DNA of 64,000 nt. It comes from DASZIT01 sp036268775. GTDB lineage: Bacteria > Actinomycetota > Acidimicrobiia > Acidimicrobiales > RAAP-2. The notes under the pieces are model-generated. The model was not told the DNA's origin. It did no database searches and saw nothing but the letters and a program-made list of their open reading frames with translations. The first letter of the stretch is position 1. The number at the start of each line of letters is the position of its first letter. The stretch is from positions 1 to 64,000 of the forward strand of contig DATATM010000025.1 of assembly GCA_036268775.1 (NCBI GenBank), read 5' to 3'. The translations under genes and the position numbers were made by a program. Positions 45,565-53,929 of the stretch are shown one piece after another.

Positions 45565-47198
45565 TTCTTCCCCGTGTAGGTGAGTTCACCGAGTTTCACC
45601 GTGTCCGCAGTGGGGAGCTGGAAGTACCAACCGGAAATCCCGGCGGAGGAGACCACCACATCCTTCACATCGGCGATGCTGATCCACTCGCCGGAGTTGG
45701 CCACCAGGACCCCGGCTTGGGCGTAATCCGACTGGATGGTGGCGGGATCGGTGGCATGGAGCCCGGCGTCCATCAGCGCGTCGGCCTGGGGCACCGACCC
45801 GTGGAGCTCGTTGAGCGAGCCGTTGGTGTTGGAGAAGATGCGGATCCAGCTGTCGGGATGGGCATCGTCGGGATTGACCGTCCACACCAACAGGTTGGGA
45901 AGCTGGTCCGGGGGGGTGCTGGCGTAGTTGAACACCTGGCTGATCGGCACCCCGTGGACCTGGACGCTGAGGCCGATCGCATCCAGTTCGACCTGGATGA
46001 ACTCCGCCACCCGCTGGTTGGTGGGATCGTCGGTGGAGTAGGCCAGGCTGATGTTCTTCGACCCCGGCGTCGACGCCACCAGGCTCTTCAGCTTGGAGGG
46101 GTCATAGGTCGGGTTGTCGGCCGCTTGGCCGGCCGGGAACTCGGCGACCGGATAGGCCTGGGTGGAGACACTGGCCAGGGTGTTGCCGTAGACACTGGCC
46201 ACGATGGACGCCTTGTTGATGGCCTGGCGGAGGGCGGAGCGGACCGCTTGGTTGGTGAAGATGCCGATGTTCGGATTGACGTAGAGCATCGACTTGAGTT
46301 GGGCGGGGAACTCCTTCACCTCGAAGTTGGGATTGCTCTGGTAGTTCTGCACCGCGTTGACCGGCAGGCCGTGGAGGATCATGGTGAGCTGGCCGTTGCT
46401 CAACTCCGACTGCTGGACGCTGGCGTCGGGGACGATGTTGATGTCGACCGCGGTGTAGTACGGCTTGGTCCCCCAGTAGCCCGGGTACGAGGTGAGCACG
46501 TAGTGGCTCCCTGGAACGAACTGGGAGATCTGGTAGGGCCCGGTTCCGGCGTCATGGGTCTTGATCCAACCCTGGGCCCAGTCACCGTCGGGGGCGGCGG
46601 CGGTGACCCCGGTCTCGTTGGCCTTGATGGCGGTGGGACTCACCAGCTTGGGTCCGTAGGGCGAGGCCAGGTAGTCCATGAACGCGCTCACCGGCTTGTC
46701 CAGATGCACGACGAAGGTCTGCGGGTCAGGGGTTTCGGTGGAGGTCACGTCGGCGAGCATGTAGGCCGGCGCCGAGTTCACCCCGGTGCGCCGGGCAAAG
46801 CTGAACGCGGCGGCCGCCGAGTTGACCGGGGTCCCGTCGTGGAAGGTGACGCCGGACCGGAGGGTGAAGGTGTAGGTCATGCCGTCGGGGGAGATCGTCC
46901 AGCTGGAGGCCAGTGCCGGGTCGATGGTGGGCGAGCCGTTGGCGTAGCGGACCAGGCCCTCGTAGACCGAGGTGGTTACCGCGTTGCCCTCGATCTCGTA
47001 GAAGATGTCCGGATCGGGTACCTGCATGTCGGCCCCGAACGCCAGCTTCAGGGTGTGCGACGAGGACACCGCCAACGCGGTGGCGGAGGGGCCCGAAGAC
47101 GACGACCCCGAACTGCAGGCGGCGGCCATCACCGCGATGAGGACCAGAGCCACGGATGCACCGGTTCGGGTCTTTCGAGTCAATCGGCTGGGGTTCAA
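45561..47198 (-). CDS. ABC substrate-binding lipoprotein, family 5
   Basis: The 545-residue lipoprotein has a signal ending in AAAC (Cys28) and a serine-rich linker, then an SBP_bac_5 domain with WTISPDGMTYTFTLRSGVTF and FHDGTPVNSAA. It captures the substrate for the permease/ATPase set that follows directly. The start is TTG, with a GGGAG site 7 nt upstream. The paralog at 31654-33258 lacks its own permease. Confidence 0.9.
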   Translation of the reverse strand: MNPSRLTRKTRTGASVALVLIAVMAAACSSGSSSSGPSATALAVSSSHTLKLAFGADMQVPDPDIFYEIEGNAVTTSVYEGLVRYANGSPTIDPALASSWTISPDGMTYTFTLRSGVTFHDGTPVNSAAAAFSFARRTGVNSAPAYMLADVTSTETPDPQTFVVHLDKPVSAFMDYLASPYGPKLVSPTAIKANETGVTAAAPDGDWAQGWIKTHDAGTGPYQISQFVPGSHYVLTSYPGYWGTKPYYTAVDINIVPDASVQQSELSNGQLTMILHGLPVNAVQNYQSNPNFEVKEFPAQLKSMLYVNPNIGIFTNQAVRSALRQAINKASIVASVYGNTLASVSTQAYPVAEFPAGQAADNPTYDPSKLKSLVASTPGSKNISLAYSTDDPTNQRVAEFIQVELDAIGLSVQVHGVPISQVFNYASTPPDQLPNLLVWTVNPDDAHPDSWIRIFSNTNGSLNELHGSVPQADALMDAGLHATDPATIQSDYAQAGVLVANSGEWISIADVKDVVVSSAGISGWYFQLPTADTVKLGELTYTGKK

Positions 47199-47267
47199 CG
47201 TAACTCCCTTGGGGTTCGAGTGGTCTGGTCGGTGAGCGGAAAAACGGGATCGTGCCGCCGGTGGGTG

Positions 47268-48080
47268 TCAGCCCAAGATGGACCCTCCGTTGGTGCAGAT
47301 GGCCTGACCGGTCACGTAGGCGGCCCCGGGGCTGGCCAGCCAGGTCACCAGCGCGCCGACGTCCTCGGGGGTGCACAGCCGACCGGCCGGCACTGCCCCC
47401 AGCAGGCGCGCACGTACCGCGTCGACGGGGCCCCCCAACCAGGCGGCTTCGGCGGCCTGTTCGGCCAGCACCATGTCCGTCTCCACCGTTCCCGGGCACA
47501 CCGCGTTGACGGCGATCTGCCGCGGGGCCAACTCGACCGCCGCCGCCTGGGTGAGACCCACCACTGCGAACTTGCTGGCGCTGTAGCCGGCCAGCAGGGG
47601 GGCAGCCACCAGCCCGAGGTCGGAGGCCACGTTGATGATCCGGCCCCCCTCCCCGCCCACCGTCATCGCCCCGGCCGCCGCCTGGAGTCCGTGGAAGGTG
47701 CCGAGGAAGTTGACGTCCATCATCTGGGTCATGTCCTCGGCGGTGGTCTGCAACAGCGGGGCGAGCACCGAGACCCCGGCATTGTTGACCCACACATCGA
47801 GGCCGCCGAACTCGCCGGTGGCCACCTTGGCCAACTGCGCCGAGGTGTCCGGGTCAGTGACATCGCCGTGAACCGTCTGCACCCGGGCGCCGAGGCGGCC
47901 GGCCTCTCCCACCGTGGCGGCCAGCGCCTCGGGCTGGCTATGCCAACCGAGCACCAGATCACATCCGGCCTCGGCCAGCGCCAGGGCAATTCCTCTCCCC
48001 AGCCCGCGGCCACCGCCGGTGACGACCGCCACCCGCCGGCCGGCGCCGGCCCGGGTGCCGTTGGTCGAGGCGGCGGTCAC
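47268..48080 (-). CDS. SDR family oxidoreductase
   Basis: From GTG 48080 (GTGA overlap with the PuuD-like gene) the protein has 270 residues. It is a classical SDR: TGGGRGLG coenzyme motif, NNAG intact, catalytic Ser in NVASDLG, YSASK, and the C-terminal YVTGQAICTNGGSILG. Probably NAD(P)-linked oxidation of a hydroxyl or amine intermediate of the pathway encoded by this operon; the substrate is unknown. Confidence 0.85.
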   Translation of the reverse strand: MTAASTNGTRAGAGRRVAVVTGGGRGLGRGIALALAEAGCDLVLGWHSQPEALAATVGEAGRLGARVQTVHGDVTDPDTSAQLAKVATGEFGGLDVWVNNAGVSVLAPLLQTTAEDMTQMMDVNFLGTFHGLQAAAGAMTVGGEGGRIINVASDLGLVAAPLLAGYSASKFAVVGLTQAAAVELAPRQIAVNAVCPGTVETDMVLAEQAAEAAWLGGPVDAVRARLLGAVPAGRLCTPEDVGALVTWLASPGAAYVTGQAICTNGGSILG

Positions 48081-48787
48081 GCCGTCACCGCCCACCGGAA
48101 CGGGGCCAGATGCCGGGGGTCGCCCGCCACCAGCCGTTCGGGGTGCCACTGGATGCCCAGGACCCCGGGACCCTCCACCGCTTCGATGACCCCGTCGGGG
48201 CTCCAGGCGGTGGCCCGCAGCGAGGCGCCGGTCGACGCCACCGCCTGATGGTGGATCGAGTTGACCACGGTGGCGCCGGCGAGCACCCGGGCCGCCAGGG
48301 TGCCCGGATCGGCGGTGATGTCGTGGACCGGCTCATGCTCCCGCTCCTCATCCCAATGGCCGTTGAAGCCAGCGGAGGGGAGATCGCCGATCAGCGTCCC
48401 GCCGTCGGCGACGGCCAGCACCTGGATGCCCCGGCAGATTCCCAACACCGGTCGGCCGGCGGCGGTCGTTTGGCGGACCACTTCCAGCTCGATGGTGTCC
48501 CGTTCGGGGTCAGGGTCCTGTTCGCCGCCGCCCGGCTGTTCGCCGTAGAAGGAGGGGTCGATGTCATTGCCACCCGACACGATCAGCGCGGCGCAGTCCG
48601 CCACCAGATCGAGGATCCGATCGCCGTCCCCCCCTTCGCCGGCCGGAACGATCACCGGCTGGGCCCCCACCGCCCAGAGCGCATCGATGTAGCCGCGGTG
48701 GACCGAGTACCGCTCGCTGGGTGACCGGCCGGCGAAGATCGCCACCTTCGGAGCCCGGCGCCGGCCGGTTCCCGGCGGTGCCGTCAC
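48077..48787 (-). CDS. PuuD-like gamma-glutamyl hydrolase (class I glutamine amidotransferase family)
   Basis: The 236-residue protein matches the peptidase C26/PuuD group: nucleophile Cys in GICRGIQVLAVADGG, the His pair in IHHQAV and IQWHPE, and an early VPAGEGGDGDRI region followed by SGGNDIDPSFYGE. PuuD removes the gamma-glutamyl tag from gamma-glutamyl-GABA. Together with the GlnT/PuuA-like ligase two genes upstream, it supports gamma-glutamylation of an amine in this operon. Confidence 0.82.
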   Translation of the reverse strand: MTAPPGTGRRRAPKVAIFAGRSPSERYSVHRGYIDALWAVGAQPVIVPAGEGGDGDRILDLVADCAALIVSGGNDIDPSFYGEQPGGGEQDPDPERDTIELEVVRQTTAAGRPVLGICRGIQVLAVADGGTLIGDLPSAGFNGHWDEEREHEPVHDITADPGTLAARVLAGATVVNSIHHQAVASTGASLRATAWSPDGVIEAVEGPGVLGIQWHPERLVAGDPRHLAPFRWAVTA

Positions 48788-49584
48788 CCGCGGACCCCGG
48801 CGGTCACCGGAGTGCCGGTAGGGGCGTGGTCGACCAGCGGTGGCTGCTCCACCCGGCCCCGCTCCACCCGGTCGGCGATGGCCGCCACCGTCCGTTCGAG
48901 GAGGTGTCGCCCCAGTTCCGGGGTGGCCTCCGAGGGTCGTCCGGTGACCCCGTTCACTGACAGGGAGGTGGCGGTATAGCGAAAGACGAGGTCGGAGGTC
49001 CGATCGGGATCGTCGGACTGGCGGAGCCGGTCGAGGTGGACCAGTTCGGGAGCCACCGCCAGCATCAGCGACGTCTCGCTCCGGTTGGCGTGGATGTCCT
49101 CGCCGTCATGGGCGGTGGCAGCGGCGACTTCGGGGTCAGCCGCCCACCAGCCCACCACCCCGACCCGGAGGTCCGGCCGCTGGAGGCGGAGATGGTCGGT
49201 CGCCACCATTAGGGAGGCGTCGTTGCCGAAGTGGGCATTCACCAGCAGCATCCGGCGGAGCCCGGAGGCCGCCGCCCACTCCACCGCCTGGCGGACGGCC
49301 GAAGCCAGGTCCTCCGGGGTGAGGGAGAGGGTGCCGGGCAACTTGGTCCCGTGGCCGTAACTGCAGCCGTAGGGCAGCGCCGGCAGGACCGGCGCGCCGG
49401 TCCGTTCCGACACCCGCTCGCAAATGGCGGTGGCCAGGATGGTGTCGGTCCCCGACGGCAGATGGGGGCCGTGTTGTTCCGTGGCTCCGACCGGGAGCAG
49501 GCCGACCTCGTGGGGCCGGGCGCTCAAGCACGCCCCGACCTCGGGCCAGGCCAGATCCGACCACCGGACCGCGGTCATGGCCAT
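48784..49584 (-). CDS. Creatininase family amidohydrolase
   Basis: I start at ATG 49584 (266 residues). The creatininase motifs are clear: LPVGATEQHGPHLPSGTDT, YGCSYGHG, NAHFGNDASL and EDIHANRSETSLML, which supply the metal ligands Glu, His, Asp and His. The family includes creatinine amidohydrolase and formamide-cleaving enzymes such as the riboflavin/F420-pathway deformylase and MftE. It overlaps PuuD by 4 bp. It could open a cyclic guanidino or amide intermediate. Confidence 0.82.
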   Translation of the reverse strand: MAMTAVRWSDLAWPEVGACLSARPHEVGLLPVGATEQHGPHLPSGTDTILATAICERVSERTGAPVLPALPYGCSYGHGTKLPGTLSLTPEDLASAVRQAVEWAAASGLRRMLLVNAHFGNDASLMVATDHLRLQRPDLRVGVVGWWAADPEVAAATAHDGEDIHANRSETSLMLAVAPELVHLDRLRQSDDPDRTSDLVFRYTATSLSVNGVTGRPSEATPELGRHLLERTVAAIADRVERGRVEQPPLVDHAPTGTPVTAGVRG

Positions 49585-49655
49585 GCCGCCACCCGGACCG
49601 CCGTCGGCGGGTGTCCGGAAGCTGCCGGCGACAGGCTGCGCATTCGACCCACCGG

Positions 49656-51047
49656 CTAGAACATCCTCAGATAGGTCGCCCGTTCCCATTCACTGACTTG
49701 TGAGTGGTAGGCGTTCCACTCGTCGACCTTCATCTCCACATAGGCGGAGACGAATTGTTCTGGGAAGACCTTCCGGGTGAGCGGATCGGTGTCGAACGCC
49801 TCGATGGCCTCCAACAGGGTCCGGGGAAGCATGGTGGCCTGGACGTCGCCACCCGACGGCCCCGACGACTTCCAGTCGTAGATGATGTCCTCCACCGGAT
49901 CCCCCGGGTCCAGCCCTTCGGCGACGCCCTCCAGCCCGGCGGCCAGGAGGAAGGCGGCGGCCAGATAGGAGTTGGCGGCCGAGTCCACCCCCCGGTTCTC
50001 GACGCAGGGGCGGTTGCGGGGAAGCCTCAGCATGCACGAGCGGTTGTTGTCGCCGTAGGCGGCCCAGGTCGGTGCCCAGGAGACGGTCCCGTCAGTCAGC
50101 CGGGGTTGGAGGCGCTTGTAGGAGTTGACCGTCGGCGTACAGATGGCGGCCAGGGCGGGGGCATGGCGGAGAATGCCCGCCACGAAGCCGTAGGCGGTCT
50201 TGCTCCAACCCCGATTCCGGGCATCGTCCTCGTCCCGAAAGAGGTTCTCCCCGGTGGTGACGTCGGCCAGACTCATGTTGAAGTGGGCCCCCGATCCCCA
50301 GGCCTCGGTGTAGGGCTTGGGCATCATGGTGGCGAGCAGGCCGGCGTCTTTGGCCACCTGCTTGACCATGAGGCGGAAGAGCGTCAGCCGGTCGGCCATC
50401 TGGAGGGCGGGGGCGAAGTCGAAATCGAATTCGTACTGCCCGTCGCCGCCCTCGTGATCAAAGCTGTACACCCCGAATCCGCACTCGTCCATGGCCCGAA
50501 CCATCGGATCGAGGAAGGGCATGGCGTCGAGGGTCGACTCCACGTCGTAGGCGGGGGTGGGCCGCAACGTCCCCGATTTCGCCATCGGCTCGAGGTAGCC
50601 GACCGCCGGGTCGGTGGGCTCCTTCACCACGTAGATCTCCGTCTCGACCCCGAGATTGAGGAGGAAGCCGGCCTCCGCCGCCGCTTCCACCTGTCGCTTG
50701 AGGATCGACCGGGTGCAGTGGACGAACGGCTTGTTCCCCCCGAAGTAGAGGTCAGCGGCCATGAAGGCGAAGCGCCGGTCCCAGGGCAAGACGCAGAGGG
50801 TGCTCGGATCGGGGACGGCAACGCACTCGTCCTCGTCAGGGGTCATCTGTCCCAAGTTGCCCATGCCCCGCGGGGTGTACCGCTCGTGGCCGGCAATGAG
50901 GGCGGGCAGGTGGGCCACCGGAACGCACTTGGACTTGGCCCGGCCCATGACGTCGACAAAGGCGGCGAAGACGTACTCGACGCCCTGGTCTGCGAGCGAC
51001 CGGGCGAGCGCCTCGTGCTCGACAACGGTCGGATTAATGGTGTCCAT
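49656..51047 (-). CDS. GlnT/PuuA-like glutamate-amine ligase (glutamine synthetase family)
   Basis: The 463-residue protein has the GS beta-grasp and catalytic domains: VFAAFVDVMGRAKSKCVP, GVETEIYVV, FDHEGGDGQYEFDFDFAP, GSGAHFNMSL, NRSCMLRLPRNRPCVENRG and YLAAAFLLAAGLEG. It best fits the type III glutamate-ammonia ligase (GlnT) group, whose relatives also make gamma-glutamylmethylamide or gamma-glutamylputrescine. With PuuD nearby, an amine rather than ammonia is a likely acceptor. It is the first gene of the 12-gene operon. ATG at 51047 is preceded by an 8-bp tandem repeat, not a good ribosome site. Confidence 0.82.
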   Translation of the reverse strand: MDTINPTVVEHEALARSLADQGVEYVFAAFVDVMGRAKSKCVPVAHLPALIAGHERYTPRGMGNLGQMTPDEDECVAVPDPSTLCVLPWDRRFAFMAADLYFGGNKPFVHCTRSILKRQVEAAAEAGFLLNLGVETEIYVVKEPTDPAVGYLEPMAKSGTLRPTPAYDVESTLDAMPFLDPMVRAMDECGFGVYSFDHEGGDGQYEFDFDFAPALQMADRLTLFRLMVKQVAKDAGLLATMMPKPYTEAWGSGAHFNMSLADVTTGENLFRDEDDARNRGWSKTAYGFVAGILRHAPALAAICTPTVNSYKRLQPRLTDGTVSWAPTWAAYGDNNRSCMLRLPRNRPCVENRGVDSAANSYLAAAFLLAAGLEGVAEGLDPGDPVEDIIYDWKSSGPSGGDVQATMLPRTLLEAIEAFDTDPLTRKVFPEQFVSAYVEMKVDEWNAYHSQVSEWERATYLRMF

Positions 51048-51063
51048 CGTCACTTCGTCACTT
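51048..51063. repeat. 8-bp tandem repeat at the glnT-like start codon
   Basis: CGTCACTT occurs twice in tandem directly against the start codon (AAGTGACG twice on the coding strand). It replaces the ribosome binding site and may affect initiation. Confidence 0.6.
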
Positions 51064-51358
51064 CTTTCGTGCCGGGCCGGTGTGGCCCCGCTTCTCGGTA
51101 TCGAACTTCTTGGATGTGCTGCGCAACCTGAAGACAGACGGGTGGGCGGAGCGGCCGGCGACCCGCTCGCCATCCGCGGGTCGGGGGCCATCTCCGGCCC
51201 GCCACCCCGAGGAAGGCGGCGGCGGGGCCGGCCCCCGGAGGCCGGCTGACCGTTGTCCGTCGGATCGATATCGGGGGGTGACCCACCTCCTGTCGGGGCT
51301 CAGCGTTGTCCTTGCCAGTGACGCCGGGCCCACGGTAGTGAAGACGTATTTCTTGTCT

Positions 51359-51385
51359 ATGACGCGACTGTGAATGCTCAGTTTC
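51359..51385 (-). promoter_or_regulatory. GlnR-like box upstream of the 12-gene operon
   Basis: Plus strand ATGAC-n6-GTGAA-n6-GTTTC; coding strand GAAAC-n6-TTCAC-n6-GTCAT. The GAAAC is perfect and 11-bp spacing is kept. An 11-bp word GAGCATTCACA across it is also present in the NCS1 promoter. Confidence 0.5.
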
Positions 51386-51404
51386 CGGTTTCCCGACCGC
51401 GGGT

Positions 51405-52049
51405 TCACTGGCCCACCTCCACCAGGAGGGGCCCGGGTTCGCCGGCCATCACCGTCAAGGCATCGAGCACCTGTTCGGTCGTGCACCGGGCGCGGTGTTG
51501 GAGGTACTCCATGGCATCGAGGGCGGCGGCGTGACGGTCCTGGCTCGAACCGATGACGCAGTCCTCCACCACCCGGACGTGATAGTCGTGCTGGTGGGCG
51601 TCCACGAAGGTGTAGTGCACGCAGACATCGGTCAGCGCCCCGATGAGGACCAGCGTGTCGGCGTGCAAGCCCTGGAGAAGGATGGTGAGGTCGGTCCCGA
51701 AGAACCCCGAGTACCGGCGCTTGACGATGTGATGCTCATCCGGGCGGGGCACCAGGGTCGGCCACAGGTCGGTGCCGAGCTCACCCTCGAGGCAATGGGG
51801 GCCTTCCTCCCCGTCGAGCTCCCGGCCGAAGTCGACGCCGGAGCGGCGGTGGGCTTCTTGGAGAAAGACGATCGGCACCCCCGCGGTCCGGGCCGCCGCC
51901 ACCAGTCGCTCGGCCCGTCCTATGACGTCCTCGTGGCCATCCATCCGGGCGATGCCTGCCTCGGCGGCGGGCATCGCCCAATCGCGCTGGATATCGATGA
52001 CCACGAGCACCGGGTTCCCCGGAATCAACTCCTGTGACGGTGTTTCCAC
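51405..52049 (-). CDS. Isochorismatase-family amidohydrolase
   Basis: From GTG 52049 the protein has 214 residues, with AGGAG 4 nt upstream; the adjacent GTG at 52052 is an alternative. The Asp-Lys-Cys triad is present: Asp19 in VVIDIQRDW, Lys in VKRRYSGFFGTDL, Cys in GALTDVCVHYT. The family covers N-carbamoylsarcosine amidase, biuret and ureidoacrylate hydrolases and nicotinamidases, so an ammonia-releasing hydrolase fits the context. It has its own promoter with both the GntR-type operator and a GlnR-like box. Confidence 0.83.
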   Translation of the reverse strand: METPSQELIPGNPVLVVIDIQRDWAMPAAEAGIARMDGHEDVIGRAERLVAAARTAGVPIVFLQEAHRRSGVDFGRELDGEEGPHCLEGELGTDLWPTLVPRPDEHHIVKRRYSGFFGTDLTILLQGLHADTLVLIGALTDVCVHYTFVDAHQHDYHVRVVEDCVIGSSQDRHAAALDAMEYLQHRARCTTEQVLDALTVMAGEPGPLLVEVGQ

Positions 52050-52120
52050 CACGCTCCTCGTGCAGGTTCTGGGGCCGAAACCCAGGCCGGGAAGCGCACC
52101 CACTGGGCTCATTTCCCTTC

Positions 52121-52135
52121 GGCATGCTGTATACC
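52121..52135 (-). promoter_or_regulatory. GntR-type operator before the isochorismatase gene
   Basis: GGCATGCTGTATACC matches the site before the NCS1 gene at 14 of 15 positions. It contains TATACA on the coding strand, a possible -10 box. It is 21 bp inside of the GlnR-like box, the same order as at NCS1. Confidence 0.6.
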
Positions 52136-52156
52136 GAATACATTTATCAGCCCGGT

Positions 52157-52194
52157 GTTACCGCCCGGGAACGTGGACGTTTCCGCAGTGTGAA
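52157..52194 (-). promoter_or_regulatory. GlnR-like box upstream of the isochorismatase gene
   Basis: Coding strand TTCAC-n6-GAAAC-n6-GTTCC-n6-GTAAC, four half-sites in exact 11-bp register and the best match to an a-b-a-b GlnR box in the window. It lies 108-145 bp before the start. Confidence 0.65.
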
Positions 52195-52284
52195 CAAAGC
52201 TGAAGCCCGGGAACGGAGGGGATCCGGGCCCTTCGGCCGGGTCGGATGGCCGCCGCGCCGGCTGGGTCGGCAACGGTCGGACCG

Positions 52285-53808
52285 TTACTGGAAAGAGAAG
52301 GCCGGAGGCGCCGTCAACCGGTCACCCACCCGTTCCAGCACCCCGGTCAGCGGCCGGTCGAGCCGGAGCTCACCGTCGATCCCGCCGACCAGGTCGGTCA
52401 GCCATCGGGCCGCCGCCGAGGTGGCCGGTGACCCCCGGAGCTGGAGGACGACTGCGGTGGCGACCACCTCCGCCGCCACCACCGCCCGGGCCAGGGCCAG
52501 GACGTCGAGGGTGTGGAGGGCGGCGATGGTGGAGTTGGGGACGTGGTCCTCGACCGAGTCGACCGGCAGCCAATGGCCGGTCCCGTTCCCGGTTGACGAG
52601 ATCTCCAACAGCGAGGCGGTGGCGGTGGTCACCACCATGGTGAGGCCGATCCCTCCGATCGGTACCGGGCTGGAGGGTCCTCGACCGAGGCACGCCGCCA
52701 AGTGGGATGTCCGCTGCCGGCTGAGGGCGACCACCTCCCCGACAGCCAGCCGGAGGGTGTCCGACACCAGCCCCAGCGGCGCCCCGTGGAAGTTGCCCCC
52801 GGAGACCACCGTGCCCCCCGAGACGATCAGGGGGTTGTCGGTGCAACTCTCGAGCTCGGTCTCACAGATTGACGACGCCCACCCGCAGGCGTCCCGGGCG
52901 GCTCCATGGACCTGGGGAAGGCAGCGCCAGGCATAGGGATCGTGCATGCCTTGGCGACCGAGACCGGTGAGGTCGACCCCGGCCAGGGCCCGGCGAACCC
53001 CGGCCGACGCCGCCACCGCGCCAGGATGGGCCCGGGCCGACACCACCGCGGGGTCGAACGCCTCGGGGTGACCACCGAAGGCTTCCAAGGCGGCCGCCGC
53101 CACCACTTCGGTCACCGCCAGCAACCCGGCGGCCTCCCCGCAGGCGTGGGCCACCAACGCGGTGGTCACCGAGGTGCCGTTGACCAGGCTCAGCCCGTCA
53201 CGGGGACCGAGGACGACGGCCGGAACGCCGGCGAGTTCGAGGGCCTCGGCGGCGGGGAGCAGGGAGCCGTCGGAACGAAGCACATCGCCTTCGCCGAGGA
53301 GGGCGAGGGCGGCGTGACCGGAGGGGATGAGATCACCGCTGGCCCCCAGCGACCCGGTACGGGGCACCACCGGGGCAAAGCCGGCATTCAAGAGGGCCAC
53401 CATCGTCTCCACCGGGGCCAACCCGGCACCAGTCAGACCCGTCAACATGCTCAGGGTCTTGGCCAGCCACACGCCCCGGGCCTGGGCCCAGGGCAACGCC
53501 GGGCCGGTGCCGCAGGCATGGCTGCGGATGGTGGCCAGCTGGAACGCTTCCCGATCACCGGGGGCGATGGGACTGGCGCTGGACGCCCCGTACCCGGTGG
53601 TGACGCCGTAAACGGTGGTGCCGGCATCCAACAGCTTCTCCAGCGCTTCCTCCGCGGCCCGGGCCCGCGGCCACGACGCCTCGTCGACGGCCACCTCCGC
53701 CCCCGCGCAGACCTCCAGAAAGGCGGCCAGACCGACCGGCTTCTCGCCGACCACCACCGGCGTTGGTTCGCCCCTCGCCAGGGGGACCTCCAGGTGAGTG
53801 CCGATCAT
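52285..53808 (-). CDS. Aromatic/histidine ammonia-lyase (HAL/PAL family)
   Basis: The 507-residue protein has the MIO prosthetic group triad Ala-Ser-Gly at 156-158 within GSLGASGDL and the catalytic tyrosine in VYGVTTGYGASS (Tyr67). Family members remove ammonia from histidine, phenylalanine or tyrosine. No urocanase or other hut gene adjoins it, so histidine is not assured. The ATG is preceded by a run of eight C on the coding strand rather than a ribosome site. Divergent from the GntR gene. Confidence 0.88.
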   Translation of the reverse strand: MIGTHLEVPLARGEPTPVVVGEKPVGLAAFLEVCAGAEVAVDEASWPRARAAEEALEKLLDAGTTVYGVTTGYGASSASPIAPGDREAFQLATIRSHACGTGPALPWAQARGVWLAKTLSMLTGLTGAGLAPVETMVALLNAGFAPVVPRTGSLGASGDLIPSGHAALALLGEGDVLRSDGSLLPAAEALELAGVPAVVLGPRDGLSLVNGTSVTTALVAHACGEAAGLLAVTEVVAAAALEAFGGHPEAFDPAVVSARAHPGAVAASAGVRRALAGVDLTGLGRQGMHDPYAWRCLPQVHGAARDACGWASSICETELESCTDNPLIVSGGTVVSGGNFHGAPLGLVSDTLRLAVGEVVALSRQRTSHLAACLGRGPSSPVPIGGIGLTMVVTTATASLLEISSTGNGTGHWLPVDSVEDHVPNSTIAALHTLDVLALARAVVAAEVVATAVVLQLRGSPATSAAARWLTDLVGGIDGELRLDRPLTGVLERVGDRLTAPPAFSFQ

Positions 53809-53846
53809 GAGGGGGGGGTCCAGAACCCACTCGGTCGATGGTCGAC

Positions 53847-53861
53847 GGTGTACCGTGAACT
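53847..53861. promoter_or_regulatory. Degenerate GntR-type operator between the ammonia-lyase and gntR
   Basis: GGTGTACCGTGAACT matches the palindromic operator at 55879 in 11 of 15 positions and sits in the divergent promoter region, as expected for autoregulation. Confidence 0.4.
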
Positions 53862-53929
53862 ACCAGCACGACCACCCAGCGCCCCACGGGGGGGATGGCA
53901 GTGCCAGCCAACGAGCAGGAGAAGCGAAG

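Larger units (their letters stand above)
51048..51404 (-). other. 357-bp non-coding leader/promoter of the 12-gene operon
   Basis: No convincing gene lies here; open frames are GC-skewed with no family resemblance. It holds a GlnR-like box at 51359-51385 far from the ATG (about 312 bp), an 8-bp tandem repeat at the start, and GC-rich complementary stretches that could fold in the RNA. A long 5' leader is implied if transcription starts near the box. Confidence 0.5.

Noticed and set aside
48784..52049. A classical creatinine to sarcosine pathway from the creatininase and isochorismatase-family genes
   Set aside because: No creatinase or sarcosine oxidase is present, and both families have many other substrates, so creatinine is only one option.
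53811..53818. Run of eight G before the ammonia-lyase gene as a phase-variable tract
   Set aside because: It is outside the coding region, short, and similar GC homopolymers occur by chance in this composition; no evidence of switching.
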